A stretch of DNA of 64,000 bases, from assembly GCA_964537035.1 (NCBI GenBank), contig CAZIAK010000019.1, positions 1 through 64,000 of the forward strand, given 5' to 3'. The notes under the pieces were generated by a model. It worked only from the letters and a program-made list of their open reading frames with translations. It was not told the DNA's origin and made no database searches. The stretch's first letter is position 1. Each line of letters starts with the position of its first letter. Origin of the DNA: CAZIAK01 sp964537035. GTDB lineage: Bacteria > Planctomycetota > B15-G4. The position numbers were made by a program, and so were the translations under genes. Of the stretch, positions 9,661-17,781 are shown in pieces.

Positions 9661-11048
9661 TCGCCATCGGGCCTGTATCCTGCGCAGTTCTCCTCCTCAT
9701 TGCGGCGGGCTGGACCTGGCGCATGACAGACTGCCAGAGCGCACGCCGTACGGCCACGGCATTCGCTTCCCTGGCGGTTGCGATCGCGGTCGTCTGCCTT
9801 GTGGCGCAGTCCATGCAGGAGCCAGGTCTTGGAGCGTCCACCCTTCGGATTGCACCTGAAGGGCTGCTCGGTCTGGCCCCCCTGGTCACCTGTATAGCTG
9901 GCCTCACTGCCGTGGCGCTCGCTTCGGTTGCTGATCACCCGCCAAGGACGCTCTCGCGTATTCTGCTGCTCTTTGCGGTGGCTCTGCTCTTTCTGTCGTT
10001 CGACAATCTGGTCGTCCTCTTCCTGCTTTGGTCGCTCTCCGCCGGTATCGCCTACACCGAGCTGAAGAGCCGGGGAGACCTCAACGGCTGCGCGAGGCTC
10101 TTCGCCCGCTACCATGTGCCGAGCGTCCTGCTGTTCGGCTTTGGGGCGCTCGCCCTGGCGCTGGGGTGGCCCGGGTTGGGTGTCGTCTCCATGCTCCTGG
10201 CCATCGGCGTTCGAGAGGCGGTTCTGCCCGCACACAGCTGGTTTCCTCGGTTCGTCGAGCAGGCTCCCATGGGAATCGTCGTGGCCTTCTCCGCTACTCA
10301 GCTGGGTGTCTACGCCAAGACCCGGCTGTTGGCCGAGAACCTCTCCGCCGGTGCCGGCCAGTCCCTCGCAGCCATCGGGGCTGCGACCGCCGTGACAGCT
10401 GCGGCCCTTGGGCTCGTGCAAGTGAAGCCTCGGCGCGCCCTCGCCTACCTCGTGATCAGCCAGACGGGCCTCGTCGCGTTCGGTTTGGAGAACAGGTCCG
10501 TCGTCGCTTTCTCCGGCGGGCTCTTGGTGTTGTCCGTCCTGGCGCTCGCCGTATCCGGGTTTGCCATGACGCTGTCGGCGCTCCTGGCTCGGCGGGGAGA
10601 TTTGACCCTCGAGACGCCAGGAGGGACCTTTGCGAGAACGCCTCGGCTCGCCGTGGCATTCCTGCTCCTTGGATTCTCCACGGTCGGGTTTCCGCTGACG
10701 TTGGGCTTCGTGGCCGAGGACCTGCTCGTGCAAGGTTCGGTGGCAGAGTTCCCCCTGCTGGGGCTCAGCTTGATCGTTGCCACGGCCCTGAACGGGATGA
10801 CCGTGATGCGGGCGTTCTTCACCCTGTTTTCCGGGTCCGACCAGCACGAAGGCGAGATGGACCTCGTACCGCGAGAGAAGGCCGCCCTGAGCCTGGTCAT
10901 GGCCACTCTCCTCTTGGGCGGCATCTTTCCGCGCCTGGTCGTGGGGCTGCAGGCACGAAGCGCAGAGGGCCGATCCATCACATCCCAACCGGCGCAGTAC
11001 GAGCTCCCAGAGAGATTCGCACCACCTACTCAGAAGAAGGCACACTGA
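9657..11048 (+). CDS. Second antiporter-like membrane subunit of the DAB operon
   Basis: A 463-residue polytopic protein, again of the NuoL/M/N antiporter family, overlapping the preceding dabB by ATGA. It retains a TM8-like motif (VKPRRALAYLVISQTG), but the usual TM5 glutamate is serine (LLWSLSAG, S126) and the TM7 lysine position is arginine (GVREAVLPAHSWFPRF, R186). It may therefore not move protons in the usual way. Characterised DAB/Mps systems have a single such subunit, so this is an additional component. A DabB homologue that forms a heterodimer or a modified channel is a plausible reading, not shown. It is clearly a complete gene, not a DabB fragment. Confidence 0.8.
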   Translation: MIAIGPVSCAVLLLIAAGWTWRMTDCQSARRTATAFASLAVAIAVVCLVAQSMQEPGLGASTLRIAPEGLLGLAPLVTCIAGLTAVALASVADHPPRTLSRILLLFAVALLFLSFDNLVVLFLLWSLSAGIAYTELKSRGDLNGCARLFARYHVPSVLLFGFGALALALGWPGLGVVSMLLAIGVREAVLPAHSWFPRFVEQAPMGIVVAFSATQLGVYAKTRLLAENLSAGAGQSLAAIGAATAVTAAALGLVQVKPRRALAYLVISQTGLVAFGLENRSVVAFSGGLLVLSVLALAVSGFAMTLSALLARRGDLTLETPGGTFARTPRLAVAFLLLGFSTVGFPLTLGFVAEDLLVQGSVAEFPLLGLSLIVATALNGMTVMRAFFTLFSGSDQHEGEMDLVPREKAALSLVMATLLLGGIFPRLVVGLQARSAEGRSITSQPAQYELPERFAPPTQKKAH

Positions 11049-11050
11049 GC

Positions 11051-11070
11051 CACCCGCGCCCGGGCGGGTG
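11051..11070 (+). terminator. Short GC-rich hairpin after the second antiporter gene
   Basis: CACCCGC and GCGGGTG form a 7-bp perfect stem around a 6-nt loop, two bases after the stop codon. There is no T run, so it may be a weak or Rho-assisted terminator, or an RNA-stability element that lowers carbonic anhydrase expression relative to the upstream genes. Confidence 0.35.
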
Positions 11071-11295
11071 TCAAGCAAGTTCCGCGGGCTCGGGGCCAGG
11101 CGATCGCCCTGGATCTGGCCAGCTCCGGTTTCGATCCCGACTCACCGGGAGGGCGCCGGGAGCCAATTCACTGACGAACGCAGGGCCTGTACACTTCGTG
11201 GCCATGGACCGTAGGACCGCCTGCTCCAGCTGTCCCGGAGCCCGGCGCTCTGAACGGGCCCTTCCATAGACCGTCGCCAAACCAACGAGGTGCCA

Positions 11296-11946
11296 ATGCG
11301 TTTCCTTCCCCACCTGATTCAACGAAACCGTGACTGGTCCGCAAGACAGCTGAAGACGGACGAAGCCTTCTTCGATCGTCTCGCACACCAGCAGAAGCCC
11401 GAGATTCTCTGGATCGGGTGTTCGGACAGTCGAGTTCCCGCAAACCAGGTCGTGGATCTACCGCCGGGCGACGTGTTTGTGCACAGGAATATCGCCAACG
11501 TCGTCGTCCACAGCGACTTCAACTGCTTGAGCGTCATCGAGTACGCCGTGGCGTATCTCGAAGTGAAGCACATCATCGTCTGTGGGCACTACGGCTGCGG
11601 CGGTGTGACGGCAGCAACCAAGGACCGTCAACTCGGCCTGATCGACAACTGGCTCCGGCATATTCGGGACGTACGGCAGAAGCACGGGAAGGCTCTGGGG
11701 GCTCTTGAGAGCGAATCCGAACGCATCGACAGGCTCTGTGAGCTCAACGTCGTGGAGCAGGTTCGGAACGTGTGCCACACCACCATGGTTCAGAGCGCCT
11801 GGGAGCGAGGTCAGCAGCTCGCCGTGCACGGCTGGATCTACGGGCTCAGCGATGGCCTCCTCCAGGACCTGGAGGTGACAGCGGCCAGCGTCGATGAGAT
11901 CGATCAAGCGTACAGAGTCGCCACGACGCGCGAAGGGGAACGCTAG
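11296..11946 (+). CDS. can: Beta-class carbonic anhydrase
   Basis: A 216-residue beta-carbonic anhydrase, interconverting CO2 and bicarbonate. Zinc ligands and the catalytic dyad are plain: C42, D44 and R46 in GCSDSR, and H98 and C101 in CGHYGCGG. The length is normal. The ATG at 11296 is preferred to a GTG two codons earlier because an ACGAGGTG site lies at the right distance. It lies 247 bp after the DAB subunits on the same strand, so it may be in the same unit or have its own promoter. Together with SulP and DabA it completes an inorganic-carbon module. In a heterotroph this would feed carboxylases or buffer pH; no RuBisCO or carboxysome gene is in this window. Confidence 0.95.
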   Translation: MRFLPHLIQRNRDWSARQLKTDEAFFDRLAHQQKPEILWIGCSDSRVPANQVVDLPPGDVFVHRNIANVVVHSDFNCLSVIEYAVAYLEVKHIIVCGHYGCGGVTAATKDRQLGLIDNWLRHIRDVRQKHGKALGALESESERIDRLCELNVVEQVRNVCHTTMVQSAWERGQQLAVHGWIYGLSDGLLQDLEVTAASVDEIDQAYRVATTREGER

Positions 11947-12123
11947 TCCGACCTATTCACGGACTCCTGCTGCGAACGCGTTTGCGCCTTCGTGGACTGC
12001 GTTGGAGTCCACGATGCCATCCTCAACGGGGTGGCACCCCGCCTCCGGTGCCATCGCGCCCTCCGCCTTGCCACGAAGGCGCAACCACGCTCTCGCGACG
12101 AACTCCGCGAATAGGTCGGACTA
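11945..12123. repeat. Long imperfect inverted repeat (MITE-like)
   Basis: A 179-bp element with perfect 15-bp ends: TAGTCCGACCTATTC at 11945-11959 and its reverse complement at 12109-12123. The arms stay similar for about 50 bp each, both reaching the block TTGCGCCTTCGTGG. The centre has a further small hairpin (GGGGTGGCACCCC). It starts at the carbonic anhydrase stop codon and ends about 60 bp before a transposase remnant. It is probably a small non-autonomous element or the end of a decayed insertion; a strong RNA hairpin ending the operon is the alternative. Confidence 0.7.
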
Positions 12124-12179
12124 GCCGTCAGGCGTGACCAGAATGACTCGCAAAGCGTCCGTGCGTCGGTGGTGTGGAG

Positions 12180-12406
12180 GAGGCGACCGCTCCCCGGCGG
12201 CGTGACTCGTGGGCCGAGCTGCTGTGGCGTGTCTTTGCCGTTGACGTGCTGCGCTGCGGGCTGTGCCGTGGTGGGCGGCGTCGGCTGATCGCGTAGATCA
12301 CACGAGCGCATCTCGCGGAGTCCAGCAGGCGTCGCTCGGTCTGCCGACCAAGGCACTGCGGGTGCATCCGGTGAGAAGTCTGCCCGAGCTGTTCTGGGCG
12401 AGCTGA
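12180..12406 (+). pseudogene. Remnant of an IS91-type (Y2) transposase C-terminus
   Basis: Reading the + strand in one frame gives SWAELLWRVFAVDVL, then a Cys pair (CGLC), then RRRLIA and a stop at 12294-12296. In another frame, after a frameshift, it gives GLPTKALRVHPVRSLPELF and a stop at 12404-12406. Both blocks match the well-known C-terminal end of IS91-family transposases (WAELLRRVF...CPxCGG...RLIA...LGLP). The rest of the gene is missing. This is a dead fragment with at least one frameshift and one internal stop, marking past insertion beside the carbon operon. The following 140 bp to the next gene hold nothing recognised. Confidence 0.7.
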
Positions 12407-12545
12407 AGACGGGAGCTGGTCGGTGCGCGCTGACGGCGAGCGAGGGGTGGGTCCGTCCGCCGGGCAGGGTGGGGGTGTGATGCGGGCGCGCCGGGGCCTT
12501 CGGGGAGGATTCGTGGCAAGGGCGGCGGGTGGGAGATCAGGTCCG

Positions 12546-13871
12546 CTAGGCCGTCTCCACGTCCCCCACCACGCCCCGCCCGCGCATCACTCCACGTGTA
12601 TCGATCATCAGCCGCGCCTTCGCCGCCAGCAGCTCGTAGTCGACGGCCGCGTGATCGGTAGCCAGCACCACCGCGTCGTAGCCCGACAGCGTCGCCCCGT
12701 CGAGCGGCACGCTCACCATGGGCGGGATCGTCGCGTGGCGCACCGGATGGGTCTCGCTCACCCAAGGGTCGTGGTAGTCGACGGCGGCGCCGAGCCCCAG
12801 CAACTCTTCGATGATCACGAAGCTGGGAGACTCCCTGGTGTCGTCCACGTCAGCCTTGTAGGCCAGGCCCAGCACCAGCACCCGGGCGCCGCTCACCTCG
12901 ATGCCGCGCTGGCGCAACGCCGCCACCGTGCGCTGCACCACGTAGCTGGGCATCCCCCGATTGATCTCGCCTGCCAGCTCGATGAAGCGCGTGGGCAGGC
13001 CCACCTCTCGGGCCTTGTGGGCGAGATAGAACGGATCGATGGGCAGGCAGTGTCCGCCCAACCCGGGCCCGGGGCGAAACGGCGAGAAGCCGAAGGGCTT
13101 GGTGGCCGCGGCGTCGATGACCTCGTGGATGTCGATGTCCATGGCCACCATCAACGTCTTCATCTCGTTGACCATGGCGATGTTTACCGCGCGGTAGATG
13201 TTCTCCAGCAGCTTGGCGGCCTCGGCCACCTCCGCAGACGAGCAGGCGACGACCGTGTCGACCGCGGCGCCGTACAGCGTGCGGGCCAGCTCTGCTGAGA
13301 CCTCGTCGATGCCTCCCACCAATCGAGGGATCTGGGCCGTGGTCAGGTCGCGGCGGCCTGGGTCTTCGCGCTCGGGGGCGTAGGCCAGGAAGAAGTCGGT
13401 GCCGCAACGCAGCCCCGTGGCTTCGAGGAGGGGCAACACCACCTCGCGGGTCGTGCCCGGATAGGTGGTCGATTCAAGCACCACCAGCTGGCCAGCCCGC
13501 AGCACCGCCGCCACCGCCCGGGCCGTGCCGGTGACGTAGCCCAGGTCAGGCTCCCGCCCGCCACCGAGGGGCGTGGGCACGCAGATCACCAAGGCGTCCG
13601 GCTCGTCCAAGCGGTTCATGTCGGCGGTGGGAGTGAAGCATCCGCTGGCCATGAGCTGTGCCGCGAAGCCTGGCCCGAGATGCTTGAGATAGTCGTGGCC
13701 GTCCAACAGCTGCTCGACCTTGGCATCGTCGACGTCAAAGCCCTGCACCGAGAAGCCCGCCTCGACCATGGCCGCCGCGATGGGCAGCCCGATGTAGCCC
13801 AGACCGATGACCCCCACCGTGGCCTGACGGGAGCTGAGCTGCTCGGCGAGTTCTGCGGCCAGGGTGTTCAT
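12546..13871 (-). CDS. Nucleotide-sugar dehydrogenase (UDP-GlcNAc/ManNAc dehydrogenase type)
   Basis: A 441-residue NAD-dependent UDP-sugar dehydrogenase that oxidises the C6 hydroxyl of a nucleotide sugar to a uronic acid in two steps. The Rossmann motif is GVIGLGYIGLP (residues 20-30). The catalytic Cys is C275 in GLGGHCLPIDPFY. The WecC/WbpA-like spacing favours UDP-N-acetylhexosamine over UDP-glucose, but substrate choice is uncertain. The start overlaps the stop of the upstream MATE gene (ATGA), so the two are co-translated. This fits synthesis of an acidic surface polysaccharide. Confidence 0.9.
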   Translation of the reverse strand: MNTLAAELAEQLSSRQATVGVIGLGYIGLPIAAAMVEAGFSVQGFDVDDAKVEQLLDGHDYLKHLGPGFAAQLMASGCFTPTADMNRLDEPDALVICVPTPLGGGREPDLGYVTGTARAVAAVLRAGQLVVLESTTYPGTTREVVLPLLEATGLRCGTDFFLAYAPEREDPGRRDLTTAQIPRLVGGIDEVSAELARTLYGAAVDTVVACSSAEVAEAAKLLENIYRAVNIAMVNEMKTLMVAMDIDIHEVIDAAATKPFGFSPFRPGPGLGGHCLPIDPFYLAHKAREVGLPTRFIELAGEINRGMPSYVVQRTVAALRQRGIEVSGARVLVLGLAYKADVDDTRESPSFVIIEELLGLGAAVDYHDPWVSETHPVRHATIPPMVSVPLDGATLSGYDAVVLATDHAAVDYELLAAKARLMIDTRGVMRGRGVVGDVETA

Positions 13872-15313
13872 TCGCTCTCCAGCATGGCACGACCGGCGAT
13901 CATGGCACGCTCCCAGCGGTCAGACAGATAGAGCAGCCACATGGCCCCACCCTTGAGCAGGGCGCTGGCCACGATGGCCCACCAGACGCCCTCCAGCCCC
14001 CAGTCCAGCTCGAACGCGAACAGCCAGGCCAGGGGCACCCGCAGCACGTTTCCGGGGATGGACACGCAGGCCGCCAGGGTGGCCGAGCCCGCCCCGGCCA
14101 TGGCGTCGCCGTAGACCATCTCTGCGGCCTGGGGAATCTGGCAGAAGGCCATGGTGGCGATGTAGCCCGCGGCGATTCTGAGCGTGGTGGGGTCATCGGT
14201 GAACAGGCCCACCAGCGCTTCAGGCCAGCAGAAGAACGTCGTGGCGGTCAGGGCCATCAGCACCGCGCACATGCCCACACCCACGTGCCCGGCCGCTCGG
14301 GCTCGGGCCAGGTTGCCAGCGCCCACGGCGTGGGCCGCCACCGTGCCTGTGGCCACGCCGAAGCCCAGCACGACCATGAACGAGAGGCCCTCGACTCCCC
14401 TGAAGCCGATGCCGTAGGCGCCCAGGGCGTCTTGCCCGAAGCTGGCGATGATCTTGGTCAGCACCACGCCCACCGCCGCGTAGAGAAAGGTGGAGCTGCC
14501 CGCGGGGAGGCCGATGCGCAAGATCTCCCGGACCACCTTTATCCGCAAGCGGTAGCTGCCCAGTTTGACGAGCGACAGCAGGCGATGGCGGCGCACCATG
14601 ATGATGAAGCCCACCAGGGCCGAGCACATGCGCGAGCTGCCCGTGGCCGTGGCCGCCCCCTCTACGCCCCAGCCGCCGAACGAGAGCTGGCCATGCCAGG
14701 GCAGGGTGAAGGGCAGGGTCTGGCTGCCCCAGGTCAGGGCCTCGGCGGTGCTCACGAGCTCGTGGGGCAACACCAGCAGCCAGTTGAGCAGGGTGTTCAC
14801 GCAGACCGCCATGACCTGCAGGCGAAACGGCGTGCGGGCGTCCCCCAGACCCTGAAAGCTGAACTCGATCAGGGGCGAGGCGAACAAGAAGGGGAAGAAC
14901 AGCAGCAGGCGCCGCATGTACGCCGAGCCCAGCTCGACGGTGACACCCTCGCCCCCCATCAGGCCCAGGATCTCGTCCATGAAGACGTATTCGAGGACCC
15001 CCAAGGGCACCAGCACCATGCCCGCCAGCCGAATGCCCTGAGCCAGGGTCTGCTGCACGCCCTCGAGATTGCCCGCCCCGAAACGCCTGCCCACGAGCGA
15101 CTGGGTGCCCCGGGCCACCGTGAGGATGAAGCCGAAATTGGCCACGGACACGATCATGAACAGGCCCAGGGCGTTGGCCGATTCAGGGCCCACCCTGGCC
15201 AGGAACCACGTGTCATTGACGTGGTAGAAGTTCTGCAGCAGGAAGGCAGCCACCGCCGGCAAGGCCAGGCTGCGGATCGCCCGGGACAGGGGCAGGTCGT
15301 TGGTGTCCTTCAA
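13868..15313 (-). CDS. MATE-family transporter
   Basis: A polytopic membrane protein of the MATE (multi-antimicrobial extrusion) family, about 481 residues from a TTG start at 15313. That start has GAGG a few bases upstream and avoids overlap with the divergent gene at 15391; an ATG at 15400 would give 510 residues with an odd Cys/Arg-rich tail. Twelve helices are plausible. Family-like segments include LALPAVAAFLLQNFYHVNDTWF near the N-terminus and repeated inverted halves. MATE proteins export drugs or, as relatives of Wzx, lipid-linked sugars. Its coupling to a nucleotide-sugar dehydrogenase suggests a role in glycan export here, but drug efflux is not excluded. Confidence 0.85.
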   Translation of the reverse strand: MKDTNDLPLSRAIRSLALPAVAAFLLQNFYHVNDTWFLARVGPESANALGLFMIVSVANFGFILTVARGTQSLVGRRFGAGNLEGVQQTLAQGIRLAGMVLVPLGVLEYVFMDEILGLMGGEGVTVELGSAYMRRLLLFFPFLFASPLIEFSFQGLGDARTPFRLQVMAVCVNTLLNWLLVLPHELVSTAEALTWGSQTLPFTLPWHGQLSFGGWGVEGAATATGSSRMCSALVGFIIMVRRHRLLSLVKLGSYRLRIKVVREILRIGLPAGSSTFLYAAVGVVLTKIIASFGQDALGAYGIGFRGVEGLSFMVVLGFGVATGTVAAHAVGAGNLARARAAGHVGVGMCAVLMALTATTFFCWPEALVGLFTDDPTTLRIAAGYIATMAFCQIPQAAEMVYGDAMAGAGSATLAACVSIPGNVLRVPLAWLFAFELDWGLEGVWWAIVASALLKGGAMWLLYLSDRWERAMIAGRAMLESE

Positions 15314-15390
15314 GGCGACCTCGGAGCAACCTCGGGATCTGCGAGTAACGAGGGATTGTAGACAGAAGCCCCGGCGGGAAGAATGCCCGC

Positions 15391-16719
15391 ATGTCTGCAC
15401 GCATCGCCATCGCCGGAGGAGGACCGACGGGTCTGATGATGGCCCGGCTCCTGGCCGCCGACGGGCACGAGGTGGTGATCTTCGAGGCCGATCACGAGAT
15501 CGGCGGGCTCTGCCGCAGCCGCATCGTCGACGGCTACACCTTCGACCTGGCCGGCGGCCACATCCTGTTCACCAAAGACGAACGGGTCTCCCGATTCTGG
15601 GACGAGCTCTTCGCCGACGAGCCCGCCCACGTGACCGAGCGCAAGACGCGCATCCTTCATGACACCGATCACTGGGTCAGCTACCCCTTCGAGAATGCCC
15701 TGGGGGAGCTGCCCCTGGAGCACAACATCGCCTGCACCGAGGGCGTCCTACGGGCGCACATCGAGCGGCAGAACGGCGCCGCAGAGCCCCGAGACTTCGC
15801 CTCGTGGATCCGCTGGAAGATGGGTGCGGGCATCGCCAAGCACTTCATGGACCCCTACAACGAGAAGATCTGGAAGGCCGATCTGGCCACCATGGGCACC
15901 AGCTGGATCGCCGGCCGAGTACCCGACGCGCCCCTCGAAGACGTGTTACGGGCCTCCCTGGGGTCGACCACCGAGGGCTACACCCACCAGTCGGTGTTCC
16001 GCTACCCCAAGCACGGCGGTTTCGCCGACATGCACGAGCGCATCGCCCGGCCCATTGCCCACAAGATCGTCACCGGGCATCGGGTCCAGAACATCGAGCG
16101 GGCTGAGGGCGAGGGCTGGCTGGTCGACGGCGAGCGCTTCGACAAGGTGGTCTCGACCATCCCCCTGCATGTGCTGCCCCAGGTCATGGCGGGCATGGAC
16201 GACGACGCGGCGGGAGCGGCCCGCGAGCTGCATTACCGCGGCGTGGCCAGCTATCTGATCGGGCTCGATCACGACGAGATCCCGGATTACAGCTGGGTCT
16301 ACCTGCCCCACGAGAAGATGGGCCCCACCAACCGCATCACCTACCTCTCGAACTACAGCCCTCACAACGCGCCAGAGGGCAAGAGTTCGATCATGGCCGA
16401 GGTCACCTACGCTGGGACGCCACCGGCCATCGACAAGGCCGGGCAGCGTGAGCTGGCCAGGAGCCTGGCCCGAGCCGGGGTGCTCGACGAGGGCGCGGTC
16501 ACGGTGACCGACGGGGCCATCAACCCCGTGGCCTACATCCTTTATGACCTCGAGTTCGAGGCCAAGCGGAGCCGGGTGGTGTCCTGGTGCGACAGCCAGC
16601 CGGGCTTTCACGCCGTGGGACGCTTCGGCCGCTACGAGTACCACAACTCCGACCAGTGCCTGGGGCGGGCCATGGACCTGGCCCAGACCATGGCCGCCGA
16701 CCTGGCCGCCGGACGCTGA
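15391..16719 (+). CDS. FAD-dependent amine-oxidase-like oxidoreductase (glycan cluster)
   Basis: A 442-residue flavoprotein with an N-terminal dinucleotide-binding motif (IAIAGGGPTGLMMARLL), then FEADHEIGGLCRS and DLAGGHILF, as in the protoporphyrinogen-oxidase/UDP-galactopyranose-mutase-like group. A C-terminal FAD segment (VGRFGRYEYHNSDQCLGRAMDLA) closes the fold. Members of this group are common in surface-polysaccharide clusters. The exact reaction is not known to me, and porphyrin oxidation is unlikely in this context. It is divergent from the MATE gene, and a GT2 gene follows 2 bp after its stop. A paralogue lies at 32496-33866. Confidence 0.75.
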   Translation: MSARIAIAGGGPTGLMMARLLAADGHEVVIFEADHEIGGLCRSRIVDGYTFDLAGGHILFTKDERVSRFWDELFADEPAHVTERKTRILHDTDHWVSYPFENALGELPLEHNIACTEGVLRAHIERQNGAAEPRDFASWIRWKMGAGIAKHFMDPYNEKIWKADLATMGTSWIAGRVPDAPLEDVLRASLGSTTEGYTHQSVFRYPKHGGFADMHERIARPIAHKIVTGHRVQNIERAEGEGWLVDGERFDKVVSTIPLHVLPQVMAGMDDDAAGAARELHYRGVASYLIGLDHDEIPDYSWVYLPHEKMGPTNRITYLSNYSPHNAPEGKSSIMAEVTYAGTPPAIDKAGQRELARSLARAGVLDEGAVTVTDGAINPVAYILYDLEFEAKRSRVVSWCDSQPGFHAVGRFGRYEYHNSDQCLGRAMDLAQTMAADLAAGR

Positions 16720-16721
16720 CC

Positions 16722-17723
16722 GTGGCTGACCCGGGCGCTGAGCCGATTGCTGCGCCGGGTTCGCAGCCGGACGCTGGGCGAGTGGCCCTGGTCATCCCCA
16801 CCTGGAACGGCGGCGAGCGCTGGCGTCAGGTGCTGGCGGCCTGGGGCGAGCAGGTCGAGTGCGGGGACCTCTCCATCTCTTGCCCTGATTCGGGCAGCGA
16901 CGACGGCAGCGATGTGTTGGCCCGAGAGGCCGGGGCCACGGTGTTGCCCATCGATCAGCGCCGATTCAGCCACGGCGGCACCCGCAATGATGCCGTGGCG
17001 ACCCTCGACGCCGAGTTCGTCATCCTCTCGGTGCAGGACGCCCTGCCTTTGACCCAGACCCTGGCCCGAGACCTGCTGGCGCCCCTGTTGGCCGACCCGG
17101 AGCTGAGCGCTACCTACGGCCGCCAGCTGCCTCTGCCTGGCTGCCATCCGGTGCTGACCTCGCGCATCGGCGACTGGGCCGGGGGCGAGCAAGCGCAGGT
17201 GCAGCAGCTCGGTGATCGGTCGTGGGAGCAGCTCGAGCCCATGGAGCGCCTGGGCCTGATCCGCTACGACCACGTCATCGCCTGCGTGCGCCGCTCGGCC
17301 TGGGAGCGTCACCCCTTCGCGACGGTCTCCTTCGGCGAAGACGTCGACTGGGCCGCCCGGGTGATCCGCTCTGGCGGCAGCATCGCGTTCGTCCCCGACG
17401 CCATCGTCGAACACAGCCACGATCGCCCGGCCTGGGACGAAGCCCGGCGCATCTACTGCGACCACCGCAACCTGAAGAGGCTCGTAGGGTTGGTGACCGT
17501 GCCCCGGCTGGCAAACCTACGGGAGAACATCCCCGCGGCGAGAGCCCACTATCGCGGCTTGATCGCAGCCAGCCCCAACGCAGATCTCGCCACCCGCGAA
17601 GCCTGGATGCAATGGTCGGACAAGATCGCTGCCCTCGAAAACTGGGCCCAATACCTGGGCGCGAACTACGCTCAGCGCTGGTGGTTTCGACCCATGGACC
17701 GCTGGCTCCGGCGAGGGATCTGA
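16722..17723 (+). CDS. Glycosyltransferase family 2 (rhamnosyltransferase-like)
   Basis: A GT-A fold glycosyltransferase of about 333 residues. The GTG at 16722, two bases after the preceding stop, is chosen because longer readings overlap that gene. The family pattern is VALVIPTWNGGERW, then DSGSDDGS and the PIDQRRFSHGGTRN segment seen in rhamnosyltransferase-like GT2 enzymes. FGEDVDWAARVIRSG supplies the acceptor-side acidic motif. It is cytoplasmic and probably adds a sugar to a lipid-linked or surface glycan. It forms a two-gene unit with the FAD oxidoreductase before it. Confidence 0.85.
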   Translation: MADPGAEPIAAPGSQPDAGRVALVIPTWNGGERWRQVLAAWGEQVECGDLSISCPDSGSDDGSDVLAREAGATVLPIDQRRFSHGGTRNDAVATLDAEFVILSVQDALPLTQTLARDLLAPLLADPELSATYGRQLPLPGCHPVLTSRIGDWAGGEQAQVQQLGDRSWEQLEPMERLGLIRYDHVIACVRRSAWERHPFATVSFGEDVDWAARVIRSGGSIAFVPDAIVEHSHDRPAWDEARRIYCDHRNLKRLVGLVTVPRLANLRENIPAARAHYRGLIAASPNADLATREAWMQWSDKIAALENWAQYLGANYAQRWWFRPMDRWLRRGI

Positions 17724-17781
17724 AGGCTCGTGGCGCCCTGCCCTTGCCAGTGGGGCGAAAGCTGGCGAGGATGATCGCCCC

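Noticed and set aside
9408..11078. 556-residue open frame antisense to the second DAB membrane subunit
   Set aside because: Hydrophilic Gln/Gly/Glu-rich shadow; the + strand has membrane-protein motifs and overlapping starts.
11110..11165. tRNA-like T-arm (GGTTTCGATCCCG) between the DAB genes and carbonic anhydrase
   Set aside because: The flanking bases do not form acceptor, D or anticodon stems, so it is a chance match.
15314..15400. Longer MATE start at 15400
   Set aside because: It would overlap the start of the divergent gene and add a Cys/Arg-rich tail unlike the family; the TTG at 15313 has a ribosome binding site.
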